Source: Faecalibacillus faecis
GTDB taxonomy: Bacteria > Bacillota_I > Bacilli_A > Erysipelotrichales > Coprobacillaceae
Assembly (NCBI RefSeq): GCF_003024675.1
Contig: NZ_PYLP01000001.1
Span: 284,324 to 348,323 of the forward strand
DNA length: 64,000 nucleotides
Direction: 5' to 3'
The notes under the pieces were generated by a model. It searched no databases. It saw nothing but the letters and a program-made list of their open reading frames with translations, and was not told the DNA's origin. Positions 36,127-43,931 of this stretch are shown here, in pieces. Made by a program: the position numbers and the translations under genes. Numbering within the stretch: the stretch's first letter is position 1; every line of letters starts with the position of its first letter.

Positions 36127-37010
36127 ACAAAACAGATATCTATAAAGCAGTTAAGGAAGAAAAGCAAAAAGGTTCTACTGTTTCTGTTTCTAGTGTGCTG
36201 AAAAAATTAGATGTAAGCAGATCAGAATTCTATGATTATTTGAAAAGAGTTCCATGCAAAACCAAATTAAGAAAAGAAAGAATTACAAAAGAAATCAAGA
36301 AAATCCATAAAGAATCATATGAAATATATGGATCACCAAAAATAACAGAAATGCTGAACAAACATGGTGAAAAGGTAAGTCAAAAATATGTTTATTCGAT
36401 TATGAAAGAAAACAATCTCAAGGCAAAATATATTAAGCCATATATTCAAACAACAGTTAGTCATGATTTCTCTGACAAACTAAAAAATCTACTAAACAGG
36501 CATTATAATCCTATTAGACCAAATGTAGCTTGGTGTACGGATATTACTTATATATGGACATATGATGATGGATTTGTTTATTTAACAAGTGTTATGGACT
36601 TATATTCAAGATCAATTATTTCTTGGGTACTTACAAAGACAATGGATGCAGATAAAGTATTAAAATGTATTGAAAAAGCAAAGGAAAGAAGAAATATTGA
36701 AAACCCATTAGTAATACAAAGTGATCGAGGAGTTCAATATACTTCGACAAAATATAGAGAATTAACCAGTGAATTTATAAGAAGTTATTCAAGAAAAGGA
36801 ACACCGTGGGATAATGCATGTATAGAATCATTTCATTCATTAATAAAAAGAGAATGGCTAAATTTTCATAAAATCCAAAATTATAATCATGCTTATAGAT
36901 TAATATTTGAATACATAGAAGGATTTTATAACACTGTAAGAATTCATTCACATTGTGGGTATTTATCACCTGTACAATTTGAACAAAAATACTTATTTTT
37001 AAGTAATTAA
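36117..37010 (+). CDS. IS3-family transposase OrfB (DDE), made by -1 frameshift
   Basis: In the -1 frame from the heptamer the protein runs GKINKTDIYKAVKEEKQKG... through a helical N-terminus to the rve integrase core: WCTDITYIW (first Asp), VIQSDRGVQYTS (second Asp) and GTPWDNACIESFHSLIKREW (Glu), a complete DDE triad. It can also start at an internal TTG/ATG-like codon near 36195. The fused OrfAB is the active transposase in this family, so this copy appears competent. Confidence 0.9.
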   Translation, partial: GKINKTDIYKAVKEEKQKGSTVSVSSVLKKLDVSRSEFYDYLKRVPCKTKLRKERITKEIKKIHKESYEIYGSPKITEMLNKHGEKVSQKYVYSIMKENNLKAKYIKPYIQTTVSHDFSDKLKNLLNRHYNPIRPNVAWCTDITYIWTYDDGFVYLTSVMDLYSRSIISWVLTKTMDADKVLKCIEKAKERRNIENPLVIQSDRGVQYTSTKYRELTSEFIRSYSRKGTPWDNACIESFHSLIKREWLNFHKIQNYNHAYRLIFEYIEGFYNTVRIHSHCGYLSPVQFEQKYLFLSN

Positions 37011-37057
37011 TGGACTACTACAAATAATTCTTACATTTAAGTTGTCCGAAATCTTGA

Positions 37058-37369
37058 CATAGTACCAATATCCATAACTACATTACCAATGAGGTTACGG
37101 AGTTGGAAGAACTTATGGAAATCAAACAGTTGATACAGCGTCAAAAAATAGAACGCATGATGAAAGTACATAAGGAAATGCGAGGGGTAGACCGATACAG
37201 AGAACAACCGAAAGAATACAAATATCATGACCCTTATGATGACTGGATATTCCGTCAACTTGCGGACATAGACAACAGAAACAACATTCCCGACACTTCG
37301 CCACAATTAGATTTTAATGAAACGGACTATCAAGATTATTTAAAGGAGAAATGGAACAGAGGACTTTAA
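37058..37369 (+). pseudogene. C-terminal fragment of a mobile-element protein
   Basis: An open frame after the IS reads STNIHNYITNEVTELEELME, then charged helical sequence and DPYDDWIFRQLADIDNRNNI to the stop. It has no credible start codon or ribosome site and begins at the IS edge, so it is a truncated tail. I do not recognise the family; its higher G+C and position suggest a relaxase or replication protein of the integrative element. Confidence 0.45.
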
Positions 37370-37399
37370 TTTCCTCTTGCATGAAAGATACAGCAAACA

Positions 37400-37468
37400 A
37401 AAAGCCCAGTAAAGAGTGCAAAGCACCACCAATGGTGGCAAGGCTCTTGACAGGGCTTTTCCTTTTCT
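37400..37468 (+). terminator. Three-tier hairpin terminator
   Basis: Nested stems AAAAGCCC / GGGCTTTT, AAGAG / CTCTT and CCACC-AAT-GGTGG, followed by CCTTTTCT. Confidence 0.7.
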
Positions 37469-37604
37469 GTGGTGGGTAGCCAAGAGGAAGAAAGGGATAA
37501 AAGCTAATTTACGATAAATCAGACAAAGGCGACGCAGGTTTCGCAATACGAGCTTGTGCTACATAAGGATAGCAACTGGAAGATTGTAAGGTAACAAGTT
37601 GAAT

Positions 37605-37648
37605 AAAGACTTGCATGTTGCTTTTTAGTAGTATGCAAGTCTTTTTAT
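37605..37648 (+). terminator. Strong terminator
   Basis: Twelve-base perfect stem AAAGACTTGCAT / ATGCAAGTCTTT followed by TTA; the 16-base loop is T-rich. Confidence 0.75.
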
Positions 37649-37698
37649 GAAAATAATTTTTAAAAATTATTGATAAGAAGCATTTCTTAGTTTAGTAT

Positions 37699-37714
37699 TT
37701 AACCGTAAGGTTAA
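37699..37714 (+). promoter_or_regulatory. Palindromic operator of the SdpR-like repressor
   Basis: TTAACC-GTAA-GGTTAA lies 33 bases before the repressor start, in the promoter region. Autoregulation is known for SdpR. Confidence 0.6.
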
Positions 37715-37747
37715 TTAACTTTTTGATTAAATGAAAGGGGTGTGAGT

Positions 37748-38011
37748 GTGGGAAGTGTTTTTAAAGCTATTAGTGACCCAACTAGACGAGAAATTTTGAA
37801 ACTATTGAATGAGAAAGATTTAAGTGCTGGAGAAATAGCGGAACATTTTGACATATCGAAACCTGCTTTAACAAAACATCTGAATATCTTACGAGAAGCA
37901 GAGTTAGTTAGTTCAGAAAAGCAAGGAAACTTTGTCATTTATTCAATCAATGTAACAGTACTTCAACAAGCATTGTCTGGATTTATGTCTATTTTTGGAA
38001 AAAAGGAGTGA
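37748..38011 (+). CDS. sdpR: ArsR-type autorepressor, SdpR-like
   Basis: The 87-residue winged-helix protein closely resembles B. subtilis SdpR: VFKAISDPTRREILKLLNE, LSAGEIAEHFDISKPALTKHLNIL in two blocks and YSINVTVLQQALSGFM. SdpR represses the sdpRI operon and is sequestered at the membrane by SdpI. The GTG at 37748 sits seven bases after AAGGGG; the GTG at 37742 is too close. The sdpI-like gene follows after seven bases, as in sdpRI. Confidence 0.82.
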   Translation: MGSVFKAISDPTRREILKLLNEKDLSAGEIAEHFDISKPALTKHLNILREAELVSSEKQGNFVIYSINVTVLQQALSGFMSIFGKKE

Positions 38012-38018
38012 TTTAGAA

Positions 38019-38597
38019 ATGAAGAAATCAATTTTTATTTTAGATATATGTATATTTGGGTTATCTATCACAGCACTTCTGATCGCCTTTTTCAAAAATT
38101 TAAGCAATGTTAATTTCCTTATAGGAGCAGGTTTGATTAGTTTAATGGGTGTTGCGCAAACGAGAATGGCAGTTATTACAAATTTATCTAAAGATAATCC
38201 AAAAGTGAAAACAATGCGTCGTATGAATAGATTGACGGTAATATTGGCAGTTGCACTATATTTTGTTCCGCTAATAGATAATGATTTCATCGTCAACATT
38301 CCAACATCATTTATTTTTGTGGTTACCATTATGCTTTTTACTGGAAATGTTTCAACAAAACTTCCTTTAAATAAGTATATGGGATTACGATTACCTTGGA
38401 CAACGACAGATGAAAAGACATGGAAAATTGCGAATAGATTATTAGGATATATTACATTTCCATTAGTTTTCATTATGTTGATTTTATATTTTATAACAGA
38501 GCAATCAGAGTTGGTTTTGTTCATTGGGCTTGTTATTTGGGTTGGAATTCCTACAATTTATTCTTTTATCAAACAAAAAAACAAATTAGGAGAGTGA
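38019..38597 (+). CDS. SdpI-family membrane immunity/signal protein
   Basis: The 192-residue polytopic protein contains the SdpI-family block KYMGLRLPWTTTDEKTWKIANRLLG (split here by description), followed by two hydrophobic helices. SdpI protects against the SDP toxin and binds SdpR in the Bacillus system. The N-terminal DUF1648 module of SdpI is not in this protein but is encoded by the next gene. AAAAGGAG precedes the ATG at 38019. No sdpC toxin gene is visible in this element. Confidence 0.8.
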   Translation: MKKSIFILDICIFGLSITALLIAFFKNLSNVNFLIGAGLISLMGVAQTRMAVITNLSKDNPKVKTMRRMNRLTVILAVALYFVPLIDNDFIVNIPTSFIFVVTIMLFTGNVSTKLPLNKYMGLRLPWTTTDEKTWKIANRLLGYITFPLVFIMLILYFITEQSELVLFIGLVIWVGIPTIYSFIKQKNKLGE

Positions 38598-38600
38598 ACT

Positions 38601-38927
38601 ATGATTAAAAAAATATTAAAAGATGTCTTAGGAGAAAATTTTACTGAGAATAATGAAAAGTATGCTAAAATCAATTTTATTATTGTTATTCTTATGTTTT
38701 TGGTTTCCGCAATTATGTTATTTTTCTTACCGGAGAAGATAAATATTTTGCATAATGGAGATACCTATTATCCTATCCCTAGTATTTTGGGAATATGGCT
38801 TGTTCCTGTTATTTCTTTGGTACTGAATTTTACTTTTATCAAGCAAAAAAAGTTATCATCATTAAATAGTATTATCATGGGATTACTTCTCATTGGAAGT
38901 ACCATATATTATATTACTTTGATATAG
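38601..38927 (+). CDS. DUF1648-type membrane protein
   Basis: The 108-residue protein has three hydrophobic helices and the DUF1648-like stretch LPEKINILHNGDTYYPIPSI, usually found as the N-terminal domain of SdpI-family proteins. Here it is a separate gene three bases after the SdpI-like one, so the two may form one split unit. Confidence 0.65.
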   Translation: MIKKILKDVLGENFTENNEKYAKINFIIVILMFLVSAIMLFFLPEKINILHNGDTYYPIPSILGIWLVPVISLVLNFTFIKQKKLSSLNSIIMGLLLIGSTIYYITLI

Positions 38928-38942
38928 TAAAGGATAAGACCA

Positions 38943-40367
38943 ATGAAAAAAACACTTAACATCATTCTATTTGGAAGAAAAAAATCATATTTTGTCAAAT
39001 GTACATTAACTTTAATTGGACTGTATCTAGGTGTTTTGTTTTGGTATTTTAATGTGGATTATCTAGGACAGCCAATACGAAATGCTTTAGTATTGGCTGT
39101 TTGTAGTTTGATTTGCATATCTGTTCTTGTAGCTTTGTATCGAATTCCAGAACAACTATGTGTAAATTCACAGATAGAAAAGTTACTATATTTTCCTGTT
39201 AATCCTACAAATATTATTTATATGGTTATAATTCGATTATTTAAAATACAAATATTGTCATTTATCTGCTGTTTTTTATCAAGTATATATTTTTTTAAGT
39301 GGAATATTTTACCGTTAATTTTAACTACCATATTATGTGCTTTGATATTGATAATAATTGATTTATTTATCTTTTCAATTTCTATTGTTATATCGACAGT
39401 TAGTGAAAAATATTGCGGATATATTTTACTTACTTTTCAATATGGTGGTTTTCTTTTTATAATGTGGGGGATTGTACGTTTACTTATATTTGCATTTGAA
39501 AAACCGCTGATGATAAATGGAATATACCATCTTTTTGAAAATAATTATTTGATAAGTGTTCTTATTTTTATAATGATTATATTTCTGAGTTATATATATA
39601 CTATCAAAATAAGTGCATCATATTTTCTTAGGTGTTACCATTATTTAAATTGTTTTACCAAACCTAGATTTCATGCAAATATATCTAAGTATTTTAACAA
39701 AAATCCATATATTTTGAATGAATGGTGTCGAGTTTCAAGAAATAAGGAATTACTTTTTTACTCTAATTTAAAAAGTGTGATAACTGTGTATCTTTTGGTA
39801 AATCTTTTTTCAAAAAGAATATCTGGAAGTTATATAGAAATTCAAAGTGTACTAAAAATTCTTGTAATGGTATTATGCTGTGCTATGAATACAATTTCCA
39901 GCACATCATATACCAGTGATAAAAATATCTCATATTATAACCTATTTCCAGTCAAAAACAGTAGGATATTCTTTTCTAAGGTATTGATAAGCTCTGTTTT
40001 GAATGAAATTGTCATCATTTGTGCATGGATTGTTTGCAGTATTGGTAAAAATGGGCTATTTTTTGATATATCTTTATTGCTGTATGGTACATTTACGAAT
40101 ATACTTTGCTCTTTTATGGGAGTGTACTTTGACTATAAAATGCCCAGAACTGAAATCACACCTAATACATTATTACATGGGAATATGAGCAAGATATTTG
40201 TTTTAGTCATGATTGTGGCTTTAACAATTTTAGAAATGTATTTTTGGAAAAAATTTTCCTTTGTTAAATTTTCTATTGGATTATCAATGATGAATATCTT
40301 GATTTTATTATTGATAGGTGTGGTTATGTATATGAAAAGAGGTCTTTCAGATGATAGAAATAAATAA
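38943..40367 (+). CDS. ABC transporter membrane protein (ABC-2-like)
   Basis: A 474-residue protein with about twelve hydrophobic segments and little polar sequence. It is immediately followed (overlapping by 17 bases) by an ABC ATPase, so it is the likely permease. Nothing in it identifies the substrate. Together with the SdpR/SdpI-like genes upstream it may serve toxin export or self-protection by inference. It has no marked ribosome site other than AAGGATAAG. Confidence 0.7.
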   Translation: MKKTLNIILFGRKKSYFVKCTLTLIGLYLGVLFWYFNVDYLGQPIRNALVLAVCSLICISVLVALYRIPEQLCVNSQIEKLLYFPVNPTNIIYMVIIRLFKIQILSFICCFLSSIYFFKWNILPLILTTILCALILIIIDLFIFSISIVISTVSEKYCGYILLTFQYGGFLFIMWGIVRLLIFAFEKPLMINGIYHLFENNYLISVLIFIMIIFLSYIYTIKISASYFLRCYHYLNCFTKPRFHANISKYFNKNPYILNEWCRVSRNKELLFYSNLKSVITVYLLVNLFSKRISGSYIEIQSVLKILVMVLCCAMNTISSTSYTSDKNISYYNLFPVKNSRIFFSKVLISSVLNEIVIICAWIVCSIGKNGLFFDISLLLYGTFTNILCSFMGVYFDYKMPRTEITPNTLLHGNMSKIFVLVMIVALTILEMYFWKKFSFVKFSIGLSMMNILILLLIGVVMYMKRGLSDDRNK

Positions 40368-41049
40368 TTTAAGTAAGTCTTATGGTATAAATAAAATTTT
40401 TGAAAATGAGAGCATTACTTTAACTAATTCCTGTATATATGCTTTAGTAGGGGTAAATGGTATTGGAAAATCGACTTTTTTAAATTCGATTATCCAACCT
40501 AGCACATTGGATAAAGGAAGTGTAAAAATAGATGATATTCCTTCTACCGATTTTACAGCAAAATATCACTATGCTTTTGTTCCAGATACAAAGGATATGT
40601 TTTTAAATTTGACTGGAAAAGAATATTTACAATTTGTTAGTGAACTTTATAATCAAAAAGAAAAGTTTGATGAACTGCTTGCTATCTATATACCAAAATT
40701 GAAGTTGGAAAATTCATTAGAACAAACTATTTCCAGTTATTCTCTTGGAATGAAACAAAAAATATATCTTGCAGGAGCTTTCATGTCAAATGCTCAAAAC
40801 ATTATTTTGGACGAACCGTTTAATGCGATTGACCCAGAAAGTACTTCCGTTATCAAAAAAATATTATTTGATTTAAAAGATACTGGAAAAATGATTTTAT
40901 TTTCTGTTCATAATTTAGATTTAGTATCAAATTTCTGTGATAAAATTATTTTTATAGATAACAGACATAGCATTTTTGAGTGTAACAACCCACAAAACTT
41001 TGATGTATTAGAAAAAATATTTTTTGACAAATGTGTAATAAAAAAATAA
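40351..41049 (+). CDS. ABC transporter ATP-binding protein
   Basis: A 232-residue ATPase with Walker A GVNGIGKST, signature YSLGMKQKIYLAGAF and Walker B IILDEPFNAID, followed by switch-region FSVHNLD. The signature departs from LSGGQ in the way typical of ABC-2/bacteriocin-immunity exporters. It overlaps the permease gene and completes the cargo operon. Confidence 0.88.
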   Translation: MIEINNLSKSYGINKIFENESITLTNSCIYALVGVNGIGKSTFLNSIIQPSTLDKGSVKIDDIPSTDFTAKYHYAFVPDTKDMFLNLTGKEYLQFVSELYNQKEKFDELLAIYIPKLKLENSLEQTISSYSLGMKQKIYLAGAFMSNAQNIILDEPFNAIDPESTSVIKKILFDLKDTGKMILFSVHNLDLVSNFCDKIIFIDNRHSIFECNNPQNFDVLEKIFFDKCVIKK

Positions 41050-41091
41050 ATTTAATGACTTAGTGCTAGAATACTGGGAGAATTTTATGAA

Positions 41092-41391
41092 ATGAATGAG
41101 AAAGAACTAACTTCTAGTTTTAAGGCTCTCTCTTGCGAAACTAGAAGAAAAATTATTTACCTTTTAAAAAGTAAATGCTTATGTGCCGGAGATATAGCCA
41201 AACATTTTGAACTCACTGGAGCTACTATTTCACATCACTTAAAAGTATTAGCAGAGGGAAATTTGATAACATCTAAAAAAGTGGGTTTAGAGATATACTA
41301 TTCTCTCAACATTGAAAAATATAATGTATTGAGTAGGTGGTTTCAATTTCTGAATGATATAGAAAATTTCAAAGAGAAAGGGATAAAATGA
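41092..41391 (+). CDS. ArsR-family transcriptional regulator
   Basis: The 99-residue winged helix protein has FKALSCETRRKIIYLLKS, CLCAGDIAKHFELTGATISHHL in two parts and SLNIEKYNVLSRWFQFL. It is related to the SdpR-like protein at 37.7 kb, so this element carries two such regulators. No metal-binding Cys pair typical of ArsR sensors is evident apart from CLC. The target is unknown. Confidence 0.82.
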   Translation: MNEKELTSSFKALSCETRRKIIYLLKSKCLCAGDIAKHFELTGATISHHLKVLAEGNLITSKKVGLEIYYSLNIEKYNVLSRWFQFLNDIENFKEKGIK

Positions 41392-41577
41392 ACACTCCAA
41401 AATATCTAGAAATTGCAGAATTGCTTAGAATAGATATATTTGTAAAACATGCAAAAGAAAATCAACTAATTCCCGGTATCAGAAGATACGCTCAGATTTA
41501 CAATGTCAATCCAAAGATTGGATTATTCTGATGTGGAATTTGAAAATATGATAACAGAAGAAGTTATAAAAAGGTAG
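41388..41577 (+). pseudogene. GntR-like regulator remnant
   Basis: MNTPKYLEIAELLRIDIFVK, then NQLIPGIRRYAQIYNVNPKI resembles a YtrA/GntR HTH start. The frame ends at 41531, but the tail DYSDVEFENMITEEVIKR continues in the next frame to 41577, so the middle of the gene has been lost. The ATG overlaps the stop of the ArsR gene. Confidence 0.55.
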
Positions 41578-41673
41578 GTGTTCTATTATGATTGGACTTA
41601 AAAAACGAGATATAAAAAGGCGTTAAAGTTTGAAATCAAATGAAGTAATCAACGGAATAAACAAAGAAAATAT

Positions 41674-41714
41674 AGGGAGATGCACAGTTATTTGTGCTAT
41701 CTCCCTTAGTCGTT
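41674..41714 (+). terminator. Terminator near the right end of the remnant
   Basis: Stem AGGGAGA-TGCACA / TGTGC-TATCTCCCT followed by TAGTCGTTTT. Confidence 0.7.
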
Positions 41715-41742
41715 TTATCATCATATCAAGGCTCATTCAATC

Positions 41743-41761
41743 GTGGTAAATCTGTGGTAAA
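41743..41761. repeat. GTGGTAAA repeat pair, right end of integrative remnant
   Basis: Two copies (41743-41750 and 41754-41761). The context AATCGTGGTAAAT (41739-41751) is identical to 35214-35226 at the left end, forming a 13-base direct repeat about 6.5 kb apart. Confidence 0.55.
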
Positions 41762-41880
41762 ATGAGTATTTCCTATACCTCAAAATGTTTAAAAGTGTAG
41801 TGTTTATGCGGATAATCTAAAATTAAATATAAAATTTTATCTATATAATATAGTAAAATGAGAGGCAAAACCTCTCATAA

Positions 41881-42135
41881 TTATTTTTTGTTCTTTTTCC
41901 AATAGTGTTGTATTTGTTCGAGCTCTTCATAATTGATTCTTAAAATATGATCTTTAATTTGCTTGATGAAATCGTCTCTAGAATGAGGACTGCTAAAATA
42001 GAAGGGTCTACCCTGAATGTGATTGCTATCTAAAATTTCTATCAACATTTTAGAATATTCTACTTTGTAGATTTTTTTAGGATAGTTATTTTGATCACAA
42101 TGAATCATGTCTTTAAAATATAATGTATTTTCCAT
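41881..42135 (-). CDS. Hypothetical small protein
   Basis: The 84-residue soluble protein (MENTLYFKDMIHCDQNNYPK..., ending HYWKKNKK) has no signal peptide, membrane helix or motif that I recognise. The ATG at 42135 lies eight bases after AGAGG; the GTG at 42144 is too close. It sits just outside the integrative remnant. Confidence 0.6.
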   Translation of the reverse strand: MENTLYFKDMIHCDQNNYPKKIYKVEYSKMLIEILDSNHIQGRPFYFSSPHSRDDFIKQIKDHILRINYEELEQIQHYWKKNKK

Positions 42136-42289
42136 ATTTGTCACCTCTTTTGATTTATATTAACAAAGCGGGTATGTATTTGATGAAATAAATAGGTGTT
42201 TAAAAGGCAAATATTTGGTGTTAAATAGAAATGAATAATAATAAAAGTTTATTGATGATAAAAATAGAATATTATATTTTGAGATAAAT

Positions 42290-42335
42290 GTATGTTTTTT
42301 AGACAATTTACAGATAAATGTCTAAAAAAGCATAC
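42290..42335. repeat. Long inverted repeat upstream of the APC permease
   Basis: GTATGTTTTTTAGACA (42290-42305) pairs with TGTCTAAAAAAGCATAC (42319-42335), with one unpaired base and a 13-base loop. There is no T tract after it. It could be an operator or an attenuating structure. Confidence 0.6.
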
Positions 42336-42363
42336 AATAAAATAAAATATATAGCATTTATCG

Positions 42364-42390
42364 ACACAATACGATATAATTGTGTATTGT
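42364..42390 (+). promoter_or_regulatory. Promoter/operator of the APC permease
   Basis: CACAATAC-N11-GTATTGTG surrounds the -10 TATAAT (42374-42379), so a bound repressor would block the promoter. Confidence 0.55.
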
Positions 42391-42460
42391 GAAGTACAAT
42401 GTTTGTATTTTATTTAAGAATAAACGACCTAAGTTATTCAAAAAATACGGAGGTAAAATC

Positions 42461-43900
42461 ATGGAAGATTCAAAAAAAATCAAGTGGTATGGTTTAGCTT
42501 TCATGGCGTTTTCTACTGTTTGGGGATTTGGAAACGTTTTAAATGGCTTTATCTACTTCAATGGTATCCAAGTAGTTTTTAGTTGGGTATTAATGTTCGC
42601 ACTTTATTTTGTTCCTTACGCTTTAATGGTGGGAGAACTAGGGTCTGCGTTTAAAAATTCTGGTGGAGGAGTAAGTTCTTGGGTACATGAAACATTTGGC
42701 CCTAAACTTGCATACTATGCTGGATGGACATATTGGGCATGTCACGTTACTTATATTGCAAGTAAAGGTAGTGGAGGTTTAAAAGCATTAAGCTGGGCAA
42801 TTTTTAGAAATGCTGAAGTTTATGATTCGCTTCCAACATTATATGTGCAACTTGCAACACTTGCAGTATTCTTATTTTTCTGTTGGTTTGCTAGTAGAGG
42901 GTTAAATCCACTTAAACAATTAGCAACAATTGCAGGAACAAGTATGTTCGTTATGTCAATCTTATATATCTTAATGATGTTTGCTGCACCAGCAATTAAT
43001 CCAAATGGGGGATATTTATCATTAGATTTTAGTTTTGACAAAATTGTTCCACAATTTAATGTCAATTATTTTACATCACTTTCTATTTTGGTATTTGCAG
43101 TTGGTGGGTGTGAAAAGATTTCACCTTATGTAAATAAAGTAGAAAATCCTTCAAAAGGATTCCCAAAAGGGATGATTGCACTTGCAATCATGGTTATGGT
43201 ATGTGCTATTTTAGGTACATTTGCTATGGGTATGATGTTTGATCCAACTGTAATCAATGCATCACCAGAATCATTCAATTCATATGTATCAAATGGTGCT
43301 TACTGGTCATTCCAAAAATTAGGTCAATACTATCATATGGGAGATGCATTACTAATTATTTACGCATTATGTAATATGATTGGGCAATTCTCAACATTAG
43401 TATTAAGTATTGATGCACCACTTAGAATGTTATTAGATAATGAAGATGCAAGACAATTCATTCCATCTAAATTATTAAAACAAAACAAATATGGGGCTTA
43501 TGTTAATGGGATTAAAATGGTTGTTGTTTTATCAGGAAGTATCATTTTAATTCAAATCATTGGTGGAAAAGGTGCTGCCGGAGTGTTAGCACAATTAAAT
43601 AAATTAAATTCTGTATGTATGCCAATGCGTTATATTTGGGTATTCTTAGCTTATATTGGTTTAAGAAAAGCTTACGATAAGATTCCAGCTGATTACCGTT
43701 TTGTTAAGTGTCAACCAATTGCTTTATTCTTTGGTGGATGGTGTCTATTTGTAACAGCTGCATGTTGTATCATGGGTGTTTACTCAACTGACTTATTTAC
43801 AATGGCTTTAAATGTTATTACTCCTGTTGTTTTAACTGCATTAGGATTAATTTTACCAGCTATTGCTAAAAGAGAAAAAGCTAACGCTATTACAGAATAA
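42461..43900 (+). CDS. APC-superfamily amino acid permease
   Basis: A 479-residue permease with about twelve hydrophobic helices and the APC start motif FSTVWGFGNVLNGFIYFNG. The conserved helix 6 segment reads ILVFAVGGCEKISPYVNKVENPSKGFPKG, read in two parts. This branch resembles glutamate/GABA-type antiporters, but specificity cannot be assigned. The ATG at 42461 follows CGGAGG; the longer frame from 42380 lacks a ribosome site. The M18 aminopeptidase follows after 31 bases and may be co-transcribed, pointing to peptide/amino acid use. Confidence 0.85.
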   Translation: MEDSKKIKWYGLAFMAFSTVWGFGNVLNGFIYFNGIQVVFSWVLMFALYFVPYALMVGELGSAFKNSGGGVSSWVHETFGPKLAYYAGWTYWACHVTYIASKGSGGLKALSWAIFRNAEVYDSLPTLYVQLATLAVFLFFCWFASRGLNPLKQLATIAGTSMFVMSILYILMMFAAPAINPNGGYLSLDFSFDKIVPQFNVNYFTSLSILVFAVGGCEKISPYVNKVENPSKGFPKGMIALAIMVMVCAILGTFAMGMMFDPTVINASPESFNSYVSNGAYWSFQKLGQYYHMGDALLIIYALCNMIGQFSTLVLSIDAPLRMLLDNEDARQFIPSKLLKQNKYGAYVNGIKMVVVLSGSIILIQIIGGKGAAGVLAQLNKLNSVCMPMRYIWVFLAYIGLRKAYDKIPADYRFVKCQPIALFFGGWCLFVTAACCIMGVYSTDLFTMALNVITPVVLTALGLILPAIAKREKANAITE

Positions 43901-43931
43901 TTGTGATAAAATATAGAAGAGGTGTTAGAAA

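Larger units (their letters stand above)
35762..37048 (+). mobile_element. IS3-family (IS150-like) insertion sequence
   Basis: About 1.29 kb with imperfect terminal inverted repeats (35762-35785 and 37025-37048, about 19 of 24 matching) around two overlapping transposase frames. It disrupts the integrase gene. I could not identify a clear short target duplication, consistent with a deletion at one side. Confidence 0.82.
37370..37698. other. Non-coding block of the integrative remnant (possible transfer-origin remnant)
   Basis: No gene. It contains two strong terminators and, between them (about 37500-37590), a G+C-richer stretch with GACAAAGGCGACGCAGG and GCAATACGAGCTTGTGC that has the look of an oriT/nic region of conjugative elements. 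That idea rests on position and composition only. Confidence 0.3.
42136..42460. other. 325-base regulatory intergenic region
   Basis: No gene. It contains two inverted repeats (42290-42335 and 42364-42390) and the promoter of the permease gene. Confidence 0.6.

Noticed and set aside
37943..38524. 193-codon minus-strand frame
   Set aside because: It is antisense to the SdpI-like gene, which has a ribosome site, family motifs and operon context.
41092..41391. Arsenic-resistance operon
   Set aside because: The ArsR-like protein lacks the usual metal-binding cysteine pattern and no ars genes follow.
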